NCBI RefSeq assembly: GCF_000016505.1
Contig: NC_009706.1
Location: 186,001 to 250,000, forward strand
Length of the DNA stretch: 64,000 nucleotides
Reading direction: 5' to 3'
From: Clostridium kluyveri DSM 555
GTDB taxonomy: Bacteria > Bacillota > Clostridia > Clostridiales > Clostridiaceae
Program-made: the position numbers and the translations under genes
Notes under the pieces: model-generated
Databases searched by the model: none
The model's input: the letters and a program-made list of their open reading frames with translations, nothing else
Told to the model about the DNA's origin: nothing
Part shown: piece after piece, positions 51,427 through 58,453 of the stretch
How the letters are laid out: each line of letters opens with the position of its first letter
Numbering within the stretch: the stretch's first letter is position 1

Positions 51427-51451
51427 TAAAAAATGGGCGCAATAGCCGCCC
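51427..51451 (-). terminator. First attenuator terminator
   Basis: On the - strand GGGCG and CGCCC pair around a 7-nt loop, followed by ATTTTTT. With the next hairpin it makes two terminators in a row between the leader peptide and the sigma-like gene. Confidence 0.8.
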
Positions 51452-51497
51452 ACAAGTTGATATAATACTTTTAAACTATGTAAATGAAATTTTTCTG

Positions 51498-51560
51498 CTA
51501 TATTAAACCGTCACAATATGGCGGCGTTTCTCTCAGAGAAAAAAATGCTTTGGGGTACAT
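51498..51560 (-). CDS. Leader peptide, 20 aa
   Basis: MYPKAFFSLRETPPYCDGLI, then TAG. AAGGAGG (51566-51572) is well spaced from the ATG at 51560. It fits the class of leader peptides that control antibiotic-resistance genes by ribosome stalling, but the sequence is not one I can name. Confidence 0.6.
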   Translation of the reverse strand: MYPKAFFSLRETPPYCDGLI

Positions 51561-51645
51561 AAAAACCTCCTTATCCCAAAGCCGCCAGAATAAGAAGAAT
51601 TACAGGTATACTCTTTCCGATTTTTAACGGAAAATGACGGCTTTG
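51547..51645 (-). promoter_or_regulatory. Competing hairpins around the leader-peptide ribosome site
   Basis: On the - strand CAAAGCCG (51638-51645) can pair with CGGCTTTG (51577-51584). The same GCTTTGGG (51575-51582) can instead pair with CCCAAAGC (51547-51554), which would enclose the AAGGAGG and ATG. The two pairings exclude one another. An inner TTTCCG/CGGAAA hairpin lies in the first arm. Confidence 0.6.
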
Positions 51646-51697
51646 TATGTCTGTTAAATTTGTCAGCAATCGTATAACAGAAAATTGTTATATGAAA

Positions 51698-51741
51698 AGA
51701 GCCGATAATCAAGAGATATGTACTCATTGATTATCGGCTCT
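51698..51741 (-). terminator. Terminator of the KTR gene
   Basis: AGAGCCGATAATCAA and TTGATTATCGGCTCT pair perfectly over 15 bp, overlapping the end of the KTR gene; TTTT follows on the - strand. Confidence 0.8.
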
Positions 51742-51919
51742 GCGTCTTTGCGTCTGGCTCTTTGATAACTGACATATTGAGTTGTAGCACATTGATTAGA
51801 GATTCTTGTTTACATTTGGGACAGTATAGGGGGAAGTTTTCGAGGATTGTATCTTTCCTAATTTTCAGTCTTGTTTTATTGCCACATATAGGACATAGTA
51901 ACCATTGAACTTCAATCAT
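51731..51919 (-). CDS. Cysteine-rich KTR domain protein
   Basis: A 62-aa protein with two CxxC pairs, WLLCPICGNKTRLKIR ... LYCPKCKQESLINV, and the KTR triplet that names the family. It is usually found next to tetracycline-resistance or other cargo genes in Tn916-like and gut elements; function unknown, probably zinc-binding. ATG 51919 follows AGGGGGTGAT. Confidence 0.88.
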   Translation of the reverse strand: MIEVQWLLCPICGNKTRLKIRKDTILENFPLYCPKCKQESLINVLQLNMSVIKEPDAKTQSR

Positions 51920-51948
51920 TATCACCCCCTACATCATTTCATTAGTTG

Positions 51949-52206
51949 CTATTTTTCTGCTCTAATAATTACTGTTCCACAATTTTGATACAAAACTTCA
52001 ACCGTTTTAAAACCGGCGTTTTTCATAAGTTCAAATTGATGTACCAATGTCAGTGGAATATCAATTTGTATAAACATATCTTCGGGTGTATTATTTTGCT
52101 TGCGCTTATATTCGTATTCCTTAAGGCAAAGCGCTTCCTCTTCATCGCAATAGGCAAATCTAGTATATTTCTGTTGCGTTGGACGGTAAGCTTTTAACGC
52201 GCTCAA
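51949..52206 (-). pseudogene. Remnant of a SAM-dependent methyltransferase (C-terminal part)
   Basis: About 85 codons resembling only the end of class I methyltransferases (DMFIQIDIPLTLVHQFELMKNAGFKTVEVLYQNCGTVIIRAEK). The N-terminal Rossmann part with the SAM motif is missing and the frame overlaps the 3' end of the adenylyltransferase gene. A TTG at its beginning has no ribosome site. It looks like a deletion joint between two cargo genes. Confidence 0.6.
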
Positions 52207-53023
52207 GGTAGCTCTTGCTATTTCTTGCTTCTGTCAAATCGTAGGGGAAATTTAATTTCTCACTTACCTCCAAAGAAATTTTCTGAAACAAATCGCACAT
52301 GAGAAAAACAGCATCCCATATAGCGTTTATTTGTGCTTTCGAATAAGATTCTAAGTATTGTTCATAAATCCCTTTCGGCAAATACTTGTCCATGTATTTT
52401 GCGGATTTCCCTGCGCTGACTGAAAAATCATTATCAATCCCAATTTTCCATTCCAGCAGCCGCCTAAGCATTGGCCTTATTTGAAAATTTATCATATCCA
52501 TTGCATATGGAATCTCATTCCTCCATAATCCCTTCGCCACATTATTTAAACACCACCAAAATTCATTACATGTACAATAGAATTGATTTGGCACCGGCTT
52601 TTTCACCCAATATTCTTCATCGGACAATACTTGTTTTTGAGGCATGATATTGTCCTTGTCAACTAGTGTTTTATACAATTCTAGACTATTAAGTACATTT
52701 TCTAATGTCTTTACATGTAAATCCAATCTATTTCCATCAGTGAATTGAATTAGCCAACCATAGCAATTTTCAACATCAGAAGTGTAGTAGATATTTTCCT
52801 CTGGATATTGCATATACAAGCGCTCACCAAATCGATCAATCCAGGCTTTGTCCTCTCTGAATGACCTTGTTTCTGTAACAACATATACAATATCATAATC
52901 TTGAAAGATATCTTTTGGTACATTTGGATTTGCACGTGAACCTTCTAAGTAGGCCGCACGAATGCGGACATCATTGTTGGCAACTGCTATGATTAAATCC
53001 ATCATTTCTTTTTCTGATCGCAT
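52160..53023 (-). CDS. Aminoglycoside 6-adenylyltransferase, ANT(6) family
   Basis: Adenylylates streptomycin at position 6. The 287-aa product aligns along its length with ANT(6)-Ia but is clearly divergent: LEGSRANPNVPKDIFQDYDIVYVV holds the nucleotidyltransferase GS and DxD-like residues, then NRLDLHV, CNEFWWCLNNVAKGLWR and MLRRLLEWKIGID. AAGGAG precedes the ATG. It may be co-transcribed with the PHP and MFS genes upstream. Resistance is predicted from family only. Confidence 0.88.
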   Translation of the reverse strand: MRSEKEMMDLIIAVANNDVRIRAAYLEGSRANPNVPKDIFQDYDIVYVVTETRSFREDKAWIDRFGERLYMQYPEENIYYTSDVENCYGWLIQFTDGNRLDLHVKTLENVLNSLELYKTLVDKDNIMPQKQVLSDEEYWVKKPVPNQFYCTCNEFWWCLNNVAKGLWRNEIPYAMDMINFQIRPMLRRLLEWKIGIDNDFSVSAGKSAKYMDKYLPKGIYEQYLESYSKAQINAIWDAVFLMCDLFQKISLEVSEKLNFPYDLTEARNSKSYLERVKSLPSNATEIY

Positions 53024-53076
53024 ACTGTGTCTCCTTTTATAGTGAAGATAAACTAAGTTATCCGGACAATTTTCTA

Positions 53077-53910
53077 TTATATCAACTTATGAAAATGCGG
53101 CCTCATATTCTCGTATGTACAATGATATCGAAATCCCATATCGAATAATACTTTCTTGGTATTTTCAATATGTGCACCTAGCTGTCCTTTTTTATGACTG
53201 TCGCTTCCAATCGTGATAATCTCACCGCCTAATTTTTTATATAAAGTAAGTATATCTTTGGATGGTGTCATATCCGTAAGTCCATATCTGTAGGATGACG
53301 TATTTACTTCTATTCCTTTTCCATCACGAATGACAATTTTTAAAATTTCATTAACTATGTCTGAAATCTTTTCAAACGGATATGTGCCATTTTTATCATA
53401 TCTTATAATAATATCTAAATGTCCCAAAACACTATAATTTTTATATTGTTTTACAATTTCCAGCAGCTCTTGATAATATTTTTCGTTATATTCTTTCTGG
53501 CTCTTTCCTTTCTGAAAATCCTGTGTCCATAATTCCAAGTTATCTATTTGATGCACAGATAGAATAATAAAATCAAATGGATATTTCACAAAGAGCTTTT
53601 CATATTGAGAAATTGTATGCACCTGTACTCCAAACTCCATTCCCTTTTTTATAGCAATCAAGTCACCATATAAATATTGTAATTCCTTAATCGTCTCAAA
53701 ATATTCTGGATAATACACATTTGCCATAGGCATACCATCGCGATATTGAATTTCTTTCTTATCATTCCAGTCCAGCTTAACTCCATAATCTACATGATCC
53801 GTAAAACATATTTCTTCCATTTTTATTTGTATTGCATCTTTTACAACCTCTTCCATTTCATAAACAGAATCATCGCTAAATTCTGTGTGAACATGATAAT
53901 CAGCAAACAT
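53077..53910 (-). CDS. PHP-domain phosphatase, histidinol-phosphatase (HisJ/HisK) family
   Basis: A metal-dependent phosphoesterase with the PHP layout: DYHVHTEFSDDS at the start, ICFTDHVDYG, GMEFGVQVH, SVHQIDN, LGHLDIIIRY, and the last DSHKKGQLGAH. Known members hydrolyse histidinol phosphate; here it is cargo next to an MFS exporter/importer, so the real substrate is open. Start at 53910 (MFADYHVH) is chosen for its AAGGG spacing; the ATG at 53919 overlaps that site. Confidence 0.85.
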   Translation of the reverse strand: MFADYHVHTEFSDDSVYEMEEVVKDAIQIKMEEICFTDHVDYGVKLDWNDKKEIQYRDGMPMANVYYPEYFETIKELQYLYGDLIAIKKGMEFGVQVHTISQYEKLFVKYPFDFIILSVHQIDNLELWTQDFQKGKSQKEYNEKYYQELLEIVKQYKNYSVLGHLDIIIRYDKNGTYPFEKISDIVNEILKIVIRDGKGIEVNTSSYRYGLTDMTPSKDILTLYKKLGGEIITIGSDSHKKGQLGAHIENTKKVLFDMGFRYHCTYENMRPHFHKLI

Positions 53911-53923
53911 TTTCTTCATCCCT

Positions 53924-55084
53924 TCAAGCAGTTTTTTTTACCAGCAATTCATGCATCATCACCATTAATAAAAGAATGATTAGCAAATATACCGGCAGCA
54001 AAACAATATTTATATGCTTTGCAATTAAGCCGAATAGCGGCGGCATCACACAGGTTCCCACATATGCACTTGCCATCTGAACCCCGATGATTGCCTGTGA
54101 CTTATCCGCACCAAAACGGGACGGAGTGGAGTGAATAATACATGGGTAGATTGGCGCACATCCAAAACCAAAGAAAAACAAGCCGACCAAAGATATTACT
54201 TCATTTAACGGCAGTAACATCATAATAATACCAGCCGCAATGATTCCCTGCCCCAGACGAATCATTTGTAAATCGCTTAATTTCATACTTATAAATCCAC
54301 TTAATACCCTCCCAATGGTAATACCAATAAAAAACATACTTGCAAAACCAGCCGCTGTCTCAATTGAAAATCCTTTGATCAGGGTAAGATAACTGCTTGC
54401 CCATAAGCCGGTCGTCTGTTCCAAAGCACAGTAGCAAAAGAAACAAAGCATTACTTCTTTTGCTCCAGAAATCTGAATTACCTCTTTCAAAGGCAATGCT
54501 TTTCCCGCTAAAATATCATTCTCTTCTGCCGTCCCTTTTTGGTTCTTCCATAACGGCAGGCTAAAAAACAAAACTACTGCAAAAGCAATCTGTAAAAAGG
54601 AAATATACTGATAACCTGCATTCCAATTCTGACCATGCTTCAAGGCATATCCCATCATATAAGGCCCAATAGTTGCGCCGATTCCCCACATACAATGAAG
54701 CCAACTCATATGTCTGCTTGCATAGTGAAGTGCTACATAATTATTCAAGGATGCATCAACACTACCTGCTCCAAGTCCGTAAGGAACTGCCCAGAAACAA
54801 AGCAAACCAAATGAGTGTGAACTGGAAAAGCCAAATAAAGCAACTGCCGTCATAGTAATGCTGATGGTCGTTATCTTTCCGGTTCCAAATTTACGGGTAA
54901 GTTTATCACTCTGTAAACTTGAAACAACGGTTCCGATTGCAATAATCATAGAAATGACGCCTATGTATGAAATCGGCACCCCAAATTCCATATACATGGA
55001 TGGCCATGCCGAACCCAATAAGGAATCGGGCAATCCAAGACTAATAAATGCAATATAGATAATTACTAACAGTAATTGAAACAT
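53924..55084 (-). CDS. MFS transporter
   Basis: A 386-aa major-facilitator protein with about twelve hydrophobic helices. DSLLGSAWPSMYMEFGV and the loop DKLTRKFGTGKITT fit the FHS-like (sugar/hexose) branch. ATG 55084 follows GAAGGAG. The PHP gene begins 13 nt after its stop, so transporter and phosphatase are likely a pair. A divergent AraC-type gene probably controls it. Substrate unknown. Confidence 0.85.
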   Translation of the reverse strand: MFQLLLVIIYIAFISLGLPDSLLGSAWPSMYMEFGVPISYIGVISMIIAIGTVVSSLQSDKLTRKFGTGKITTISITMTAVALFGFSSSHSFGLLCFWAVPYGLGAGSVDASLNNYVALHYASRHMSWLHCMWGIGATIGPYMMGYALKHGQNWNAGYQYISFLQIAFAVVLFFSLPLWKNQKGTAEENDILAGKALPLKEVIQISGAKEVMLCFFCYCALEQTTGLWASSYLTLIKGFSIETAAGFASMFFIGITIGRVLSGFISMKLSDLQMIRLGQGIIAAGIIMMLLPLNEVISLVGLFFFGFGCAPIYPCIIHSTPSRFGADKSQAIIGVQMASAYVGTCVMPPLFGLIAKHINIVLLPVYLLIILLLMVMMHELLVKKTA

Positions 55085-55135
55085 ATTGATCTCCTTCTCT
55101 TTTTTGTGATATAATAATATCATCATTCAACGAAC

Positions 55136-55172
55136 TTTTATATAATATTTCACTCGAAATTATATAATAAAA
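55136..55172. promoter_or_regulatory. Inverted repeat between MFS and araC-type genes
   Basis: TTTTATATAATATTTC and GAAATTATATAATAAAA face each other across ACTC. Each arm contains a TATAAT-like box, so overlapping divergent promoters and an AraC-type operator are plausible. AT-richness weakens the case. Confidence 0.45.
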
Positions 55173-55195
55173 TCGTTAAAGAGAAGGTATCTTGT

Positions 55196-56092
55196 ATGAG
55201 CATAGCAAAATGTAATGTAACAGTGAATTCTTCCGGTGAAGAAGTTCAAAAGCATGGAACGTCAGAATTCCCGATTGCTTTTTATGAGGAAAACTTATCA
55301 AGCTATTCTATTCCCTGGCACTGGCACGAAGATTTTGAGATTATATGGGTAATCTCAGGATCGATAAAAGTATCTGTTAATAGCACAGAACATATCCTAA
55401 ACAAAAATCAAGGGATATTTATCAATGCAGGCTTTCTTCATTCCATTCATGCAACAAACGATGGCGAATACGTTTTAAGATCCATTGTTTTTCATCCAAG
55501 GCTAATCGGAAGCATAGATAGTATATACTGGCAAAATTATATTGAGCCGATTATCCAGAATAAAAATCTGCCATACATTTTATTAGACCCATTCATTAAC
55601 TGGCAGGACAAAATACTCGCTTACTCGATTTCTGTATGGAACAGACTTTATAACACTGAAAATGGTTTTGAAATATATGTCAGGAACGAATTATCGCAAT
55701 TGATTCTAATTGTGCTAACAAATCATTCCATATGTGAAGCAAAACCCAGCATTCGAAATCTTCGAAATGCCGATCGAATAAAAACCATGCTTCAATACAT
55801 TCAGATGCATTTTTCAGAAACCATAACCATCTCTACTTTAGCAAGGGTAGCGCTGATCAGTGAAAGCGAAGTTCTGCGCTGTTTTCACCGTACAATCCAT
55901 TCCACACCGAATCAGTACCTGAAACAATATCGAATCCAAAAAGCATGTCAAATGTTAATCGATACAGATATGACTTCTATCGATATTGCCTTTCAATGCG
56001 GATTTCAAAGCAGCAGCTACTTTACGAAAACTTTCCGAGAACAGATTGGCTGTACCCCTTTGGAGTACAGAAAAAGGGATCAGCAATGCTAA
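55196..56092 (+). CDS. AraC-family transcriptional regulator
   Basis: A 298-aa protein with an N-terminal cupin-like ligand domain (IPWHWHEDFEIIWVISGSIKVSVNS) and a C-terminal double helix-turn-helix (ISTLARVALISESEVLRCFHRTIHSTPNQYLKQYRIQKACQML and TSIDIAFQCGFQSSSYFTKTFREQIGCTPLEYRK). Divergent from the MFS gene, 111 nt between starts, so it likely activates that operon in response to a sugar-like ligand. Confidence 0.9.
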   Translation: MSIAKCNVTVNSSGEEVQKHGTSEFPIAFYEENLSSYSIPWHWHEDFEIIWVISGSIKVSVNSTEHILNKNQGIFINAGFLHSIHATNDGEYVLRSIVFHPRLIGSIDSIYWQNYIEPIIQNKNLPYILLDPFINWQDKILAYSISVWNRLYNTENGFEIYVRNELSQLILIVLTNHSICEAKPSIRNLRNADRIKTMLQYIQMHFSETITISTLARVALISESEVLRCFHRTIHSTPNQYLKQYRIQKACQMLIDTDMTSIDIAFQCGFQSSSYFTKTFREQIGCTPLEYRKRDQQC

Positions 56093-56174
56093 TCCCTCTT
56101 TCTAATGTAATGAAAAGTTAGACACGACGACCAACTGATATTCGGCAAAAACATTGAATTTTTCTATTTCGAAT

Positions 56175-56597
56175 CTACATATTAAAATCTTCTGCATCTT
56201 TTACGGGGTACCCTTTAGTAATCAGGGCTTTAGCAAAAAGTCCCTGACCAGATATTAGCTTCCCGGTAAATGTTCCATCATATATATTGTTAACTCCGCA
56301 AGTTGGACTTCTTGACTGCAAAATAGCCAAATCAATTTTTTCTCCTTCTATTTTTTCTAATGCAAGCGCAACTGCTTTCCTATAATCAGAATCAACATTA
56401 TTTCCCTTATCATCCATCACTACTTCATCAACAATCTCAGCACATGGTCGGGGAATAGGCATATTGGCTAACATTTCAGGACAAATACTGAGAACCTCTT
56501 TTCCTTTTAGATATTCAATCACAGCTTCATTGCGATTGTTTCTTCCATTATATTTACAATTACATCCTAGTACACATGCACTTACTAATACTTTCAT
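56175..56597 (-). CDS. DUF523 family protein
   Basis: A 140-aa protein, MKVLVSACVLGCNCKYNGRNNRNE ... CPEMLANMPIPRPCAEIV ... SRSPTCGVNNIYDGTFTGKLISGQGLFAKAL: the Cys pattern and SPTCG motif are those of DUF523 (YbbK). A cysteine-ligated metal or cluster is suspected in the family; function is not known. Start 56597 follows AGGAG. Lies downstream of the nitroreductase on the same strand. Confidence 0.85.
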   Translation of the reverse strand: MKVLVSACVLGCNCKYNGRNNRNEAVIEYLKGKEVLSICPEMLANMPIPRPCAEIVDEVVMDDKGNNVDSDYRKAVALALEKIEGEKIDLAILQSRSPTCGVNNIYDGTFTGKLISGQGLFAKALITKGYPVKDAEDFNM

Positions 56598-56627
56598 ACT
56601 CAACAACTCCTATGGAAGACTTTTACC

Positions 56628-57152
56628 TTAATCTATATATTTCTCATACATCACCGTTTCGCTTATTTCTTTGCGTTGGGCAATATGACGCTCTGGACTT
56701 AAAAAGCCTTTTTCTGGATACCCCATTAAGAGTAAAGCTGTCGGTTCTATGTACTCTGGTAAATGAAATTCATTGCTTATAATTGCGGGATCAAACAAAC
56801 CAACCATTACGCTTCCAATATTTAATTCTCTTGCTGCCAACATCAGGTGGTCACAGACAATACCTATATCCAAATCGCCAGAACATTTTTGATCAAATGG
56901 CCGTATTAATTCATCCCGTCGATCCCGACACACGATAAAAACACACTTAGAACCAAACGTTTGATAAGCCTTTTTAATTTTTAAAATGTTTTCTTCACTT
57001 TGAACAACAATAATCCTTTGTGGTTGTTTATTACAGGCTGTAGGGGCGACACGTCCAGCCGATAAAATCTGATTTAAGTCATCTTTTGGAATCTGTGCTC
57101 CCGTAAAGCCGCGTGTTGTGCAGCGTTGTTTTGCCAGTGTTAAAAAATCCAT
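56628..57152 (-). CDS. Nitroreductase family protein
   Basis: A 174-aa FMN-dependent oxidoreductase-like protein: RCTTRGFTGAQIPKDDLNQILSAGRVAPTACNKQPQRIIVV is the FMN-binding start, and GLFDPAII ... LLLMGYPEKG the end. ATG 57152 follows AGGAGG. It is divergent from a TetR gene with a perfect consensus promoter and two operator-like sites, so it is probably induced by a toxic or redox-active compound. DUF523 follows. Confidence 0.88.
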   Translation of the reverse strand: MDFLTLAKQRCTTRGFTGAQIPKDDLNQILSAGRVAPTACNKQPQRIIVVQSEENILKIKKAYQTFGSKCVFIVCRDRRDELIRPFDQKCSGDLDIGIVCDHLMLAARELNIGSVMVGLFDPAIISNEFHLPEYIEPTALLLMGYPEKGFLSPERHIAQRKEISETVMYEKYID

Positions 57153-57170
57153 TATTCTTCCTCCTATATA

Positions 57171-57277
57171 CGAATGATTATTCACATTATTATTATAGTA
57201 CCCGCATTGATAGATGTCAACAAAATGCGAATAATGATTCACATTTCATTGACCTGATTTAAAGTTCCAAGTATAAT
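57171..57277. promoter_or_regulatory. Divergent promoters and paired TetR-type operators
   Basis: - strand promoter: TTGACA (57215-57220), 17 nt, TATAAT (57192-57197). + strand promoter: TTGACC (57249-57254), 17 nt, TATAAT (57272-57277). Two 18-nt direct repeats, CGAATGATTATTCACATT (57171-57188) and CGAATAATGATTCACATT (57228-57245), share the palindromic core GAAT-N-AT-N-ATTC. One overlaps the nitroreductase start region, the other lies just before the tetR -35. Confidence 0.75.
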
Positions 57278-57294
57278 AAAAAAGAGGTGATATT

Positions 57295-57891
57295 ATGAAT
57301 GATGTAAGAGAACCCATTCAAAAACGTTCTATTGAAACAAAGAAAAAAATACTAGATGCCGGGTTTGCCCTTTTTTGCGAAAAAGGATATTATAAAACCA
57401 ATACAATTGAGATTGCCAAACGTGCTGGTATCTCAACAGGAGCGCTATATAGTTACTTTAAAGATAAGAAACAAATATACATTGCTGCTTTTCACGATTA
57501 TCTTGAAAATATTTCAGGCCATTTACTTGAAAAATTAAGTTTGCAACAACCTTTTTCACTAGCTAGTTTTGTCGAAAATTGGATCTGTTATTATATTGAC
57601 TTATATGCCGATACCAGTCACGCTCTGGCTCAGTTAAGAATGATGATATCAGAAGATACTGATATCAATCGTCATTTTTCCAATTTTGAAAATGAATATT
57701 TTTTAAAAATTAAAGAGCTATTAAATAAAAATGGCATAACGCAAGATGACTTATTTGAAAAAGTTTACACTTGCTGCATTTTAATTGATGCTCTTAGACA
57801 GGAAAAATCTGCATTTTCACACAACGGCTTAGACTTCAATATTTTTAAAGACCAAGTAACCAAAACTGTCATTGTATTATTGTCAAGTTGA
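57295..57891 (+). CDS. TetR/AcrR-family transcriptional regulator
   Basis: A 198-aa repressor with the TetR helix-turn-helix near residues 17-55 (TKKKILDAGFALFCEKGYYKTNTIEIAKRAGISTGALYSYFKDKKQIYIAAF) and an all-helical ligand domain. GAGGTGAT precedes the ATG. Expected to bind the two sites in the intergenic region and repress both itself and the nitroreductase. Confidence 0.9.
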   Translation: MNDVREPIQKRSIETKKKILDAGFALFCEKGYYKTNTIEIAKRAGISTGALYSYFKDKKQIYIAAFHDYLENISGHLLEKLSLQQPFSLASFVENWICYYIDLYADTSHALAQLRMMISEDTDINRHFSNFENEYFLKIKELLNKNGITQDDLFEKVYTCCILIDALRQEKSAFSHNGLDFNIFKDQVTKTVIVLLSS

Positions 57892-58303
57892 TTTTTTATT
57901 AAGGGCTAATAAAATCGCAGAGCAAGTCTATTTTTCTGTATGGCAATTCAATTTGTCATTTGATAACTCTATCTATGTAATCTATCAAGGGGTGTAAATG
58001 AGAGACTTCAATTAATTCGGAAGCTCTTTCAGACGTAAAGATGGCGTAAGAAATTGCTTTCTTACGCCGGTATTAGCCACAGGTCTAGAGGTCAGGTCTT
58101 ACCTTTTTCAACTTGTTCAGTTCCCTCGCAAACACATATCAATATTCCATTGTATTAGATAAGGACATTTTCCTTTGGAAAGCGTCATTATTATGCAAAT
58201 TTAAAATACAAATTTGGTAATCGGAATTTTGGGGCGGAAGGATATTAAAAGCAAACCACAATTTTTGTGCCATTTTTGGGGCTTACGCTAACCCGCAAGC
58301 AGG

Positions 58304-58391
58304 GCAAGTGTATTGACACTTGCACATTTTTAAGATTTTTCCCTGCGGTCAAATCTTAAAAATTGCTTGTTGGGGCAAGCCGCCCCAAACC
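58304..58391. other. Inverted-repeat cluster, candidate oriT
   Basis: GCAAGTGT-ATTG-ACACTTGC (58304-58323); TTTTTAAGATTT (58327-58338) with AAATCTTAAAAA (58351-58362); and TTGGGGC/GCCCCAA (near 58370-58388). Nested inverted repeats beside a relaxase gene are typical of transfer origins; I cannot identify a nick site. It lies at the 3' side of the relaxase, less usual than upstream. Confidence 0.35.
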
Positions 58392-58396
58392 CTGCC

Positions 58397-58421
58397 ACTT
58401 CGGGCCAAGTTGGCCCGAAGT
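58397..58421. repeat. 25-bp palindrome, copy 4
   Basis: Identical to the consensus; 32 nt past the relaxase stop codon. Confidence 0.95.
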
Positions 58422-58453
58422 CGGCGCTTCGCACCTTATGTTGCGTCATGTCG

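Larger units (their letters stand above)
57892..58453. other. Gene-free stretch at the cargo/backbone border
   Basis: No supported gene in 562 bp. A perfect hairpin GGCGTAAGAAA/TTTCTTACGCC (58043-58068) follows tetR without a T-tract. Further right come three inverted repeats in a row (58304-58400) and palindrome copy 4. Base composition shifts here from AT-rich cargo to GC-richer backbone. Confidence 0.6.
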
